From Eunapius fragilis (taxonomy: Eukaryota > Porifera > Demospongiae > Spongillida > Spongillidae): 64,000 nucleotides of DNA. Made by a program: the position numbers and the translations under genes. The stretch spans positions 4,865,423 to 4,929,422 of the forward strand of contig OY811986.1 of the NCBI GenBank assembly GCA_963681505.1, read 5' to 3'. Positions 35,875 to 46,528 of this stretch are shown piece by piece; within the stretch, counting starts at the first letter, position 1; each line of letters opens with the position of its first letter. Below the pieces are notes generated by a model. It was given only the letters and a program-made list of their open reading frames with translations, made no database searches and was not told where the DNA came from.

Positions 35875-36588
35875 GTTTATTTTCCGATATATGTTTACTT
35901 CTTTTCATGCAACCAAAAGAAATCTAGAGGTACGGAGATGTAACCATCCGCAGCTTTTATTTCCATTGGCAGTTTGAATGTAAATATCTTCCATCTGGCA
36001 CATTTGCATTTTGTTCTCGGTACGTTATTACAAATAGACAATTGATATTATAATATCTTAGTACTGTTACCGTTGTTTTTTTTTTTACATTAAAACACGT
36101 ACTGGCTTTGCAGTCAAGGATAAGTCACGTGATGTGTTGATTACCTGCTGATTGAAAGAAACCAAAGAAAAGGTGAGATCCACGCCCGGCCGTCCTGAAA
36201 CTGTTTGCATGGTTATAAAGCTTATCAATAATCTATGCAATGTTTGGTCATTTTAAAAGACACTGGTGCAATGGCTGAACAAACAACATCATGGTGACCA
36301 TACTCAATGACAATGAAATTATAACGTAAGATAGTAATTTTCTAAAATCTAATTTAACAAGGTTGTAATAATGATATTGCTGGTCCTGGTCAAACTCCTG
36401 TTACCATCCTAATATAGATGCTATCCTGATTTATGTCGTGGGACATGTTAAACTAAGCCAGCATCCACGTTTCACTCACCCTTTTAAAAAATTTCTTTTC
36501 CACTGACCACAATATTCCAGTATCAAATCAACAGGCACTGATTGCAGGAGAACCTCAGCTCTGCAGAGGGTTCCAGTTGCACATGAGA

Positions 36589-36613
36589 GGGGGGGGGGGG
36601 GGGGGGGGGGGGG
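36589..36613 (+). repeat. poly-G tract of 25
   Basis: Uninterrupted G run. The surrounding 35875-36829 shows no recognisable gene. Confidence 0.9.
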
Positions 36614-36829
36614 TTTACTGGTACAAAACATCCCTTTTATCCTTTACTGTTAATTGAACTTTTGTTCTTCACAATAAAGTGGCCTGCCATTTTGAGTTCA
36701 AACTGGTAACAGGATTTTGTGCTGCCAAACCTATATTTCAACCACTAAAGTATTAGCTGACCATCCTCATCTTGAATCTAACCTATAATTTTTCAACAAC
36801 AATAAACCGAGTGTGGTTTATATTTTCAG

Positions 36830-37726
36830 AATTCGGCCATCCTTAAAGAAGCAATGCTGGAGATAAAAACTTTTTTACATACGTCATCATCAAAGGGTGC
36901 AAGACCTTCACTGATCAAAGATTATGGAGTTGATCTAGGAAGGTGCACATGATGAATGTAACTTTGCACATTTTTCATTTGAATTGGCAGTGCATACTAA
37001 CAGCATACGTGCACATACTACATACAATATAATTCTCACCTCATCAGAGGGGTGAGATAGCCAAGAGATGTTGTGTTAATGATTTAATCTAGAGCTGTTT
37101 ATCTTACTTCATCATCCCTTCTCTCCCACTCCATTCCCTCTCCCTTCTCCATACTCTCCAGAGTGCATGTACTGACACACTCACCTACAGAACACCAGCA
37201 GCCATTCAGGATAAGATGGACCAGTTCATTGGCACAGGTAGAAGGGTATTTGGCCTTGCTTGGGACCCTAGTGAGGTGGGTGTGGTTAACTCTAGTGAGG
37301 TGGGTTGAGGTTACCACTAGTGAGGTGGGTGTGGTTAACTCTAGGAGGTGGGTGTGGTTACATTTATCGTGATGGTGTGTGATCATCTTCGCATGACTTT
37401 GTGACAAGGGCTCATGGATCTATTTCACCTTTTATTTTTGTTTGTTAACTATTCTATTTTATACACGGTGTCTATGAGTGTTAAAAATAAGCTGTGCTGT
37501 ATATATTTAGGCAGTACTGGGAGAGAGTCATGGGGAAGAGGAGTGTGGTTGTGTGATACATGTGGTGTATGTGTAATGTGTGGGTATGTGATGTTTAATG
37601 TACTGTGATGTGGGTGTGATATAGTGCATCACACACATCACATCACAATATGTGTGCATGCGCACATTGGACCACGTGTGAATGGTAATAACTTCTCTTC
37701 TAATAGAAGGAAAGCACTACAAGTAA
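36830..37726 (+). other. possible exons of an unrecognised gene
   Basis: Three stretches have intron-like borders: 36830-36942 (ILKEAMLEIKTFLH, SLIKDYGVDLGR), 37162-37237 (TYRTPAAIQDKMDQFIG) and 37707-37726 (EGKHYK, stop). The second and third join in frame. The first ends in a phase that does not fit the best frame of the second. No family recognised. Confidence 0.2.
37262..37370. repeat. minisatellite, about four units of AGTGAGGTGGGTGTGGTTA
   Basis: Short imperfect units of about 24 bp directly after the candidate exon at 37162-37237. Confidence 0.6.
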
Positions 37727-38011
37727 AGAAACGTCACTATCCTTGTGAAGCCACTGTGTAAAGATGGCCTGTAAGTATACCACATCAGTTATCTCATCAG
37801 TTACCTCATCACAAATCATTTATGCCCTAAACTTGCACATCGCCAGCAACATTATTAGTTGTTTAGTTTCTATTATATCATCTTACTTATACTGTCCCTC
37901 CTATTTGAAAATTTTTGTGTCTTTTTGATTACTTCCAAATTTGCACCTCTTTTTATGGCACATGATATCCCATAAAGCATGGCTCTTTCCCTAAATGGGA
38001 GGGGGTAGGGG

Positions 38012-38090
38012 ATGGTCAGATTGGCGTAGTGGTTACACCAATGTAATCACAGTGCAAGGTTAGTGGTTCAAAGCATACCGAGGTACAAAT
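38012..38090 (+). mobile_element. tRNA-derived SINE-like sequence
   Basis: TGGCGTAGTGGTTA matches a pol III A box and GGTTCAAAGCATACC, about 45 bp on, matches a B box. This spacing suits a tRNA-like SINE head. No cloverleaf or CCA end could be drawn, so it is not a functional tRNA gene. Confidence 0.45.
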
Positions 38091-38097
38091 TTTACGA

Positions 38098-38400
38098 AAA
38101 TGCAAGGTCAAAGGTCAACGTAACATACACCTCACCATGAGTGCTTCTAACATACACATCACCATGAGTGCACCTCACCATGAATACCATACACCCTCAC
38201 CATGAGTGCTACCTGCTAATGCAAAAGTCAACGTAACCTACACCTCACCATGAGTGCTACCTGCTAATGCAAAAGTCAACGTAACCTACACCTCACCATG
38301 AGTGGACCTCACCATGAATACCATACACCTCACCATGAGTGCTACCTGCTAATGCAAAAGTCAACGTAACCTACACCTCACCATGAGTGCTACCTGCTAA
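38098..38400. repeat. complex tandem repeat of about 50 bp units
   Basis: Units combine ACACCTCACCATGAGTG, CTACCTGCTAATGCAAAAG and TCAACGTAACCTAC in varying numbers, starting inside the SINE-like tail. Confidence 0.7.
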
Positions 38401-38468
38401 TGAGAACCCATATACAATCCTTGCCAAAACCCCACCTGAGTGATGTAGCAAACAGCCCAACTCAGGCA

Positions 38469-38552
38469 GTCCAGTGATATGCATATCAGATAACCAATTT
38501 ACTGCACTGGGTCCAGTGATATGCATATCAGATAACCAATTTACTGCACTGG
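38469..38552. repeat. exact 42 bp tandem duplication
   Basis: The unit starting GTCCAGTGATATGCATATC is present twice without change. Confidence 0.9.
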
Positions 38553-39161
38553 GTATAAGGAATTTAACAAATATTATATTGCTAATCCTCTTCAATACAA
38601 TGGGGTCCATACAGTTTTTTTTTGCCCCCCGCCCCATACTAAAACCTAGCAAAATACTTCATGCATTTATTCACTTGATATGGTGATTGCTCATATCACT
38701 ATGTAGTGCAATACAAACCAAAAACCCATAACCATAATCCCTAAGCAATGTCAATTGCAATTGGGTACCAAACATTAGTAACACAAGAATGTTTTTGGAT
38801 GAGCATGCAGTACAATGAATAGGGCATAGGCACATTAGCTCGTACACATAGAACCTCTGATTGTGAGTGTCATTGTGAGAATGTGGTTGCACAGGCACAA
38901 ATTCTTTGCAGGAGTGAAGATACATTGTACAATGAATTGCTATACAGCAAGACGGGATGATCTTTTTGTCATGAAGTTGGGTGCTCGACTGGACATTTGA
39001 AGCATAGATTCTTGATGACATTATATGCATATGATATTTTCAGCTATGAAAGGTAATAACTTGATTATTTTAATTGGTGGTACTGCAGCTACCCCCCAGC
39101 TGTGGGAAGGTCATTGGGGCTAACAGGTTTCATATGCCTTCATGTAGTTTGTGTAGGAGTG

Positions 39162-39407
39162 TCACACTAGTGGTAAGCCGCACTTTAGAAGCAATGGCCA
39201 AATGATGTTTCTGTTCACAGCATCATAAGCCTTCTTAGTTTCAAAGAAGCAGATGTGTAGAGGGCACTGCTGCTCGCCAACTTTCTCCTGTATTCGTCTT
39301 GTGACAAAAACTGTGTCATTATGTAGATGTACATCAACACTTCTTCCTAGCACCTTGCATACTGTGTTCTCAGATAGTTGTTGAAGCTTAAAAATCTTCG
39401 CTGTCAT
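39162..39407 (-). mobile_element. LINE reverse transcriptase fragment (family 3)
   Basis: The minus strand reads TVFVTRRIQEKVGEQQCPLH followed by ICFFETKKAYDAVNRNIIW, the RT palm strand (F-D-KAYD-VNR) of jockey/RTE-like elements. About 80 codons remain open. No other part of the element is present. Confidence 0.65.
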
Positions 39408-39474
39408 CTGAGTTAGTGTATGCTCGTGATGACTACGATAAGATGGGAAAGGGATTAACCAGCAAATATATTTA

Positions 39475-39600
39475 GGTGTGGTGCTCTTGGGTGCTGGTGC
39501 TCTCAGGTGTGGTGCTCCCAGGTGTGGTGCTCATGGGTGATTGTTCTCTTGGGTGCTGGTGCTCTCAGGTGTGGTGCTTGTGGGTGCTGATGCTCTTGGG
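39475..39600. repeat. minisatellite of GGTGTGGTGCTC units
   Basis: About seven 15-20 bp units alternating GGTGCTGGTGCTCTC and GGTGTGGTGCTCCCA. Confidence 0.6.
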
Positions 39601-39689
39601 AGATATAGCGACTCAAGAGTCATTCTCCTGCCATACAATATTTTGATAATGGCACCTCACTTCATAGTATGGGTACAGGGTTCATTAGA

Positions 39690-40655
39690 AGGTATGGTGG
39701 GAAGGTGAGGTGTGCACAATGAGGGTGGTAGGAAGGTAAGGTGTGATGAGGGTGGTGGGAAGGTGAGGAGTGATGAGAGTGGTGGGAAGGTGAGGTGTGA
39801 TGACGGTGGTGGGAAGGTGAGGAGTGATGTGCATGGTGGGAAGGCGAGGAGTGATGAGGGTGGTGGGAATGTAAGGAGTGATGGAGGGCAGTGGGAAGGT
39901 GAGGGTGATGAGGGTGGTGGGCAGAGGTATGAGGGTGGTGGGAAGGTAAGGTGTGATGAGGATGGTGGGAAGATGTGGTGGGAAGGTGAGGAGTGATGAG
40001 GGTGGTGGAAAGGTGAGGAGTGATAAGGGTGGTGGGAAGGTGAGGAGTGATGAGGGTGGTGGAAGGTGAGGAGTGATGAGAGTGGTGGGAAGGTGAGGAG
40101 TGATGAGGGTGGTGGGAAGGTAAGGTGTGATGAAGGTGGTGAGAAGGTGAGGGTTGTGGGAAGTGAGTGATGAGGGTGGTGGGAAGGTGAGGTGTGATAA
40201 CGATGGTGAGGTGAGGAGTGATGAGGGTGGTGGAAAGGTGAGGAGTGATAAGGGTGGTGGGAAGGTGAGGAGTGATGAGGGTGGTGGAAGGTGAGGAGTG
40301 ATGAGGGTGATGAGGGTGGTGGGAAGATGAGGAGTGATGAGGGTGGTGGGAAGGTAAGGTGTGATGAAGGTGGTGAGAAGGTGAGGGTGGTGGGAAGTGA
40401 GTGATGAGGGTGGTGGGAAGGTGAGGTGTGATAACGATGGTGAGGTGAGGTGTGATGAGGGTGGTGGAAAGGTGAGGTGCGATGAAAGTGGTGGGAAGGT
40501 GAGTGATGAGGGTGATGGGAGGTGAGGAGTGATGAGGATGGTGGGAAAGTGAGGAGTGATGAGGGTGGTGGAAAGGTGAAGAGTGATAAGGGTGGTGGGA
40601 GGGTAAGGAGTGATGAGGGTGGTGGGAAGGTGAGGAGTGATGAGGGTGGTGAAAT
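39690..40655. repeat. long minisatellite, about 35 units of about 27 bp
   Basis: Unit GGTGGGAAGGTGAGGAGTGA followed by TGAGGGT, with many indel variants and larger repeated sub-blocks (40000-40190 recurs at 40210-40430). Purine-rich on the + strand. The frame at 39712-39996 is a by-product. Confidence 0.85.
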
Positions 40656-41081
40656 GGGATGAATTGTAATATTGTTATTTTAAGGTAAGCAGATATCTCA
40701 TTCCACCCAAACAGGCCACATCACTGGTGCAGCTCATCACTACTGCTGCATCTGATAATGCGTTATATCATGGGTCTGTTGAGGGAGTTCATAATTAGAT
40801 TTGCAACTTGATCAAATGAATTTCCTCACCCTCTGAGGAATGCAATGAAGTGAGAGGGTGGCATGTCTAGGTCTTTGTGGTACCATGGCCGTGTGTCTAG
40901 GGGCCATGGCCGTGTGTGTCTACAGAGGTATTTTGTTGTGGTTTCAGTGTAGTGCCAACACACACACATACACACCTCATTGTGTACCTACAAACACATC
41001 ATAGCAATGATCCTATACCATCATGATGCCACAGCTCCTTTGAGCTTGGATCGCCACCTATGTTCTACAATTGCAATATTA
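40656..41081. other. spacer, no gene recognised
   Basis: Unique-looking sequence with short repeated phrases such as CCATGGCCGTGTGTCTA. No coding signal. Confidence 0.3.
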
Positions 41082-41374
41082 ACAAGTAAATAAAAACATT
41101 CTCTCTGAGAAAGTTGGTGGGATATAGGTTTTTCAGGCAAATAGTATACTGGTGTAAAAAGCAAGGAAACAAGTTTCATCAGAAGGGAAAATGTAATAGT
41201 CCTATATTTAGCACACTTCGACTAAGGCATATGCTGTTTCTGTGCTAAATATAGGACTATTACATTTTCCCTTCTGATGAAACTTGTTTCCTTGCTTTTT
41301 ACACCAGTATACTATTTGCCTGAAAAACCTATATCCCACCAACTTTCTCAGAGAGAATGTTTTTATTTACTTGT
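41082..41374. mobile_element. hairpin MITE, family H copy 3
   Basis: Arms of about 135 bp, ends ACAAGTAAATAAAAACATTC. The loop includes GACTAAGGCATATGCTG. The arm sequence is a diverged subfamily shared with copy 4 (TCCTATATTTAGCAC instead of the CCTATATTAGCA of copies 1 and 2). Outside-in, the frame reads ESWWDIGFSGK, a weak match to EGWWYIGIKG in copies 1 and 2. Confidence 0.85.
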
Positions 41375-41604
41375 TTCCTTAATTTTTTTAACACCCAAAT
41401 CACTGTTGCATCGCCCTTTCATTTAACCGATTTAATTCCATCCAGACGTATTGTGAAAATTTTCTAGGTACCTTTGCTTAATTAGAATTGGTGAGACCGT
41501 ATATAGGCTTTTAGGCGTTTTTGTATCAAAGCGAGTCCTCCAGCAAATTCTAAAGCTATTGGTGCAATTTTCATTGCTTAAAAGTGTTCCTGTCCCGAGT
41601 TATG

Positions 41605-42230
41605 AGTTCTCAAGAAGAAGAAGAAGAAGAAGAAGAAGCAGACGACCCGCCCATTATTTTTGGAAGGGGAACGAGGACGGCAGTATTTTTCGTTCTCGAC
41701 AACCACGCGGTTCTACGACGTGAAACAAAAACGAAACTACTCAGTTTTGACTTCTAGATCGATTGCCGCAACAAGTTAGACGATCCGATCGTCGGGAGCG
41801 AAGCTACGGTAGGGTCGCGTGATTTTAATTAAATTCATAGTCGGGGTCAAAACCTATATGGAAGTCTCTAGCGAGACTTCCGATTCTGATGTACCACCTA
41901 TCCACATAATGACACCCCACACCTATCCACATAATCACACCCCACACCTATTCACATAATCACACCCCCACCCCTATCGGAAGTTTCGCTTGAAACTTCC
42001 ATATAGAAGTTCACGCCGATTATGAATCTCATTAAAACGGTGCAACCCGTCTCTAACAAGACTCCCGATGATCGGATCGTCAAGTTTGTTATAGCAATCA
42101 AACTAGAAGTCAAACATGAGCAGTTTCGTCTTAGTTTTATGTCATAGAATCGCGCGGTTGTAGAGAATAAAAGGGTACTGCCCGCCAACGTACCCAGTCC
42201 CAGAACATGGTCTTCTTCTTCCTCCTCCTC
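41605..42230. mobile_element. foldback family F: two arms facing each other
   Basis: The left arm (about 41610-41881) ends in GGAAGTCTCTAGCGAGACTT plus CC. The right arm (41979 to about 42230) starts with GGAAGTTTCGCTTGAAACTT plus CC. Both match, in inverse orientation, the arms of the element at 7897-10069, including CATATAG and the ATG frame (MNLIK, VAI-LEVK, VVEN). The outer termini face each other across about 97 bp of CACCTATCCACATAATCA-like repeats, so this is a head-to-head pair or an inside-out rearrangement, not a normal copy. Confidence 0.65.
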
Positions 42231-42812
42231 CTCCTCCCCACTTCTTCCTCTTCCTCATCTTCATCTTCATCTTCATCTTCATCTTCATCTTCATCTTCAT
42301 CTTCATCTTCATCTTCATCTTCATCTTCATCTTCATCTTCATCTTCTTCATCTTCTTCATCTTCTTCATCTTCTTCATCTTCTTCATCTTCTTCATCTTC
42401 TTCATCATCTTCTTCATCTTCATCTTCTTCATCTTCATCTTCATCTTCTTCTTCTTCTTCATTTTCATCTTCATCTTCATCTTCATCTTCTTCATCTTCT
42501 TCATCTTCTTCATCTTCTTCATCTTCATCATCTTCATCTTCATCTTCATCTTCATCTTCTTCATCTTCATCTTCTCTCCTCCTCCTCCTCCTCCTCCTCC
42601 TCCTCCTCCTCCTCCTCCTCCTCCTCCTCCTCCTCCTCCTCCTCCTCCTCCTCCTCCTCCTCCTCCTCCTCCTCCTCCTCCTCCTCCTCCTCCTCCTCCT
42701 CCTCCTCCTCCTCCTCCTCCTCCTCCTCCTCCTCCTCCTCCTCCTCCTCCTCCTCCTCCTTCTTCTTCTTCTTCTTCTTCTTCTTCTTCTTCTTCTTCTT
42801 CTTCTTCTTCAA
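42207..42812. repeat. polypyrimidine microsatellite of about 600 bp
   Basis: Blocks of TTCATC and TTCTTCATC, then a pure CTC run of about 180 bp, then TTC. It begins inside the right arm of the family F element, exactly where other arms carry a short TTC/TCC repeat. Poly-Ser/Leu and poly-Glu/Lys frames are artefacts of the repeat. Long mirror-symmetric polypyrimidine can form triplex DNA. Confidence 0.95.
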
Positions 42813-42875
42813 TCGTCGTTTGGTGTAATCTCTTTTGTTATGAAGTTGTTTTTCTCAAAATGCCTTCACGTCAGG

Positions 42876-42953
42876 CAGTGGCGGCGCGAGGGTTATCATT
42901 AGAATTTTACATCCTGACGGCCCCCCCACACTTGACCGGCGCCCGGGGGCATA

Positions 42954-42990
<37 letters not shown>

Positions 42991-43002
42991 CGCCGCCAAC
43001 TG
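42876..43002. mobile_element. 127 bp hAT-type MITE with 8 bp target duplication
   Basis: Ends CAGTGGCGGCGCGAGG and the complement of CAGTTGGCGGCGGGAGG, flanked on both sides by ACGTCAGG (42868-42875 and 43003-43010). The 8 bp duplication and CAGTGGCGG ends are typical of hAT elements. A run of about 30 C lies inside. Confidence 0.85.
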
Positions 43003-43129
43003 ACGTCAGGAAAAGAAACAAGCGAAACGACGTGTGAAATACCTTCAAGTTCGAGACTATTTTTAGAATCGGCACGGGCATCATACAGTGATACATAATA
43101 GTGGTTTGGATATGAACAAAAATAAAGGA

Positions 43130-43388
43130 AACAAGTAACTAAAAACATTCTCTACAAGAAAGATGGTCGTATATAGGATTTGAAGGCAATTGGTGGTGTA
43201 AAAAAGAGGTCTTTTCAGAAAGGAAAATGTACTAGTCCCATATTTAGCACATTTCTAGAGCATGTGTTGTTTGTGTGCTAAATATAGGACTATTACATTT
43301 TCCCTTCTGATATGACCTTGTTTCCTTGCTTTTTACATCACCAATTGCCTTCAAATCCTATATACCACCAACTTTCTCGTAGGAGACA
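43130..43388. mobile_element. hairpin MITE, family H copy 4, right end truncated
   Basis: Left end ACAAGTAACTAAAAACATTC. The right arm stops about 25 bp short of the matching end. Arm sequence is of the copy 3 subfamily with a GACCTTGTTTCCTTGC right arm. Confidence 0.75.
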
Positions 43389-44067
43389 ATCATGGTAGAG
43401 CATCACAACTTTTGCCACGACATTCTCAAATCTTTTTTATTTTTCAGTAATCTAATAGGGCTTATAGAGATTAGTTATTATGCCGAGTTTCACTTTCTGA
43501 TTCACTTCGGTTAATTGGCAATATTTCGTCAACTTTGTTGATGCCATGAAATTATGTGATTACTATCACTGTTTTGCAAAGCTATAGTAATGTGTCAAAA
43601 TAGTTTTAATTGAAACTGTTTCTATCACTACAATGCACTCACCTCATGGGTGTATACACATGTATGTATTGTGAGGTAACCTTAATAGATTTAATATTAT
43701 GACTAGTTGTTTTACACTTGTCTAATTATCTCAAAACACCATAATTTCTATCAATTTTACCACGTGACGAGATAGGTTGTGAGGTAGTTAATTCATTAAA
43801 ATTAATTTTGGGTATCCGTTCGGCTGGTAAGTTATAAATGGATTTATGTTCAAAAACTTGATGTTTCTTTGAACTGCCGCTTGACCACAAAGTTTACACA
43901 GACGTAACGATGCTATTAAAACAATGGAAGTACGCTAAAAGGGCGTAGCCCAAGTTGCGAAGGATGTGCGCTAAGCTTCGTACGCCTATAAACATGTATG
44001 ACGCTTCGATTCCGATACAACCTCTAAGTGTAGTACGTGCTAATATTTATTTAATCCTATACATGTG
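43389..44067. other. spacer before the duplicated block
   Basis: AT-rich, no gene or repeat recognised. Confidence 0.35.
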
Positions 44068-44142
44068 CACAAAAGATCACACCATGTACGTGCTATTGCT
44101 TTTTAAAAAAGCAATAGCACGTACATGGTGTGATCTTTTGTG
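44068..44142. repeat. 75 bp near-perfect palindrome at a duplication boundary
   Basis: Two 37 bp arms starting CACAAAAGATCACACCATG are exact reverse complements with a single unpaired A in the centre. The right arm ends where similarity to block 1 begins (44143 vs about 27857). Confidence 0.95.
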
Positions 44143-46470
44143 GTAGGCACAACTACACAAAACGCAATATAATTTACATCCCAACGATGTACACACATTG
44201 AAGACAAACTAGGCTCTCAAGTCTAGAAAGACAAACTGCCATGATAAGAGCCACTGAGGGTTGTCTGGTCATTTGGCTTGTATGTCCAGTTCAAGATGAC
44301 GAGGGAATTAGTCAGAACATAATTCACTAAATTGTTAAGAAATGGGACCTGATTTTCCACCCTTGTGTGATCAATTTAACCACCAATGGAATACAAGATG
44401 TAGTATCACTACTGGACGATGCACCTGATTTTACAATATAAATTGGTGCTTTTAATGTGTGCAATACTCTTACTTACCAGTGGATCTTCCATTCATCCAT
44501 TTCAGGTGCTATTAAGAGGCATTTTGTATTATTCAGGGGGCGGGGGGGTTGAACATAGTGGTCCTTGACAGCATTTAATTCTTCGGTTCTGTGTCCGTAT
44601 CAGTCAGATGAAGTCTTCAAAACTATCATAAAGTTTCAGCTATTAGACTATAACCTTTGTTCCAGTCCATTGCTTCTGGCAATGCAACGACCACAGCGGA
44701 CTTACCACATTTCTCTTAAAAGTAGCTTGCAACCAAGGTCGACAGGGCAGCCTTTGTGTGTTCCATCAAATCCTAGACACACCATAGATATTCTATTATA
44801 GAATAACTCTCCAGGCAATTCCTGACCCCCTCGAGAGCTGGAGGATGCATCATTCAATGGCATTATCGTGGAAGGACCATCTTCTCTTGTGTGTTGATAT
44901 TGATGCTTCAGCCAAGTGTTCTTTTGTACAAATTATTTTCGGTACCAAGTATACTTTAGTTAAAGTGCATCATTTTAATTTAATGATAAGATGTGTATTG
45001 AAATTTTCTACATGATGGAAAAACAATAATCAGACACATACTTCATAAATCTTATTATGTAGGCATGAAATTTCTCTTAATTGCTTGCCTATACTAATTA
45101 TAATGATTTTATTACCAAATTATAATGCCCATTGGACATCAACTAATAGTCTCTCTGACTCGGATACAACCTGCTTCCAACCCTTTAAGAAAGCGGTGAT
45201 CCAAAACCCCCAGTCATCTCTATTGTCACCTGAGTAAAATTTTTTAAAAAGTGGCATGAGTCAAGGTATTGTCTCTTATTAAAATCAGTTCTTTCTTCAA
45301 TATGTAGGGTGTTGATTTAAAAGTTACAAGGTACTTTTATAAATAATAATAATATAATGTGCAATAAGAGCATACACGTTAAAATCAATCTAAACGCACC
45401 CCAATATTGAGGCAGCATTTCCCCCCTGAATAGCAATTGAAAGTTGTTGTCAAAAGATATTGGGAGGCATTTTGACTCTTCCCAAGTTCTTCAAGGAGAG
45501 TTACTCATATAAGTTATTTTACAACAACTCAGCGAAACAACAACTTAAAACTACACACACACACTGTGCAACAAAAATAGTGGTAAAATCAAGGATGCCA
45601 ACCCGTTGGGACCATAAGTATAGAACTGCTGGTTGGGTACTTGAACCTACTGATATTGATCCAAAATCAGGGAAAACAGTTTTAGATGTTCTCAAAGAGA
45701 AGCACCCACCACCCGGCAAGCTCAACCCTGATGCATTTTTACACTGTTATCCATTACCACATCTGGTGGACATTTGATGTAACTGCAGCTCATGTTGAAC
45801 AAGTGGCATGTCATTGTAGAGGTGCAGCTGGACCTAGTGGAGTGATGCCATTCAATGGCAATGGATATTGAATCCAGAGCTATTGTCTGAGAGAAGCAAT
45901 TGCTGCACTGACCTGTGTGGACTTGAAAATTCTGATGTATAGAATGGGGAAATCAAGACTAACCACCCACTATAGATAATGTCCTGACATTAGACTCATT
46001 GGTATTGGTGAAACTTTGTGAAGGGTAACAAGAATACTATGGCCTAGATACAGAGGGTTTTGCTATGTTGATGTTACAAAATTCGGAATGCAAGGAGTGA
46101 CCCATTGTCTACGTTGCTATATGCTGTAGCCATGGTGACCCATTGTCTACGTTGCTATATGCTGCAGCAATGAGCATTGATGCCACTAAATACTTAGGTG
46201 TCCCAACCACCACGCGCTTAATGGGTTCTGCAAAATAAGACCTCGTTCAGTTAAATAATCAAGCCAGGAATGAATCGAATGCATAGTCCAGCACATTCAG
46301 AATCATCAGCATACCAGCTTTGTGGATATTGTTCTCTGCAATGAAGATAGTTCACCGGAAATTGCGAAGAGTTCCTTTCAAATTGTGAGAGAAAAAAATT
46401 GTTACTGGACATCGTTTTCTTGGAGGCGTGGTTGATGAAAAAGAATATTGCGTGCAATTTGCCTGATGTC
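44143..46470. repeat. duplicated block, copy 2, upstream of SRCR gene B
   Basis: Same-orientation partner of 27853-30412. It ends within about 60 bp of the gene B start codon, so it is expected to contain the gene B promoter or 5' UTR. No TATA box or other promoter motif was convincing. Confidence 0.85.
45595..46170 (+). mobile_element. LINE reverse transcriptase relic (family 2), second copy
   Basis: Partner of the relic at 29340-30130: RWDHKYRTAGWVLEP, LDVLKEKHPPPGKLNPDAF and DVTAAHVEQVACHCRGAAG. Its first part is slightly more complete, but it is likewise full of stops. Confidence 0.65.
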
Positions 46471-46528
46471 AGTGTCTGGGTAGACTGTGTGGACAAATTG
46501 TCTCGAGGAGGCAACATTTGCGCGTAGC

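Noticed and set aside
42207-42902. Open frame of 231 codons of poly-Ser then poly-Leu, and poly-Glu/Met-Lys frames on the other strand
   Set aside because: Entirely produced by the TTC/CTC/TTCATC microsatellite; no codon variation or flanking domain.
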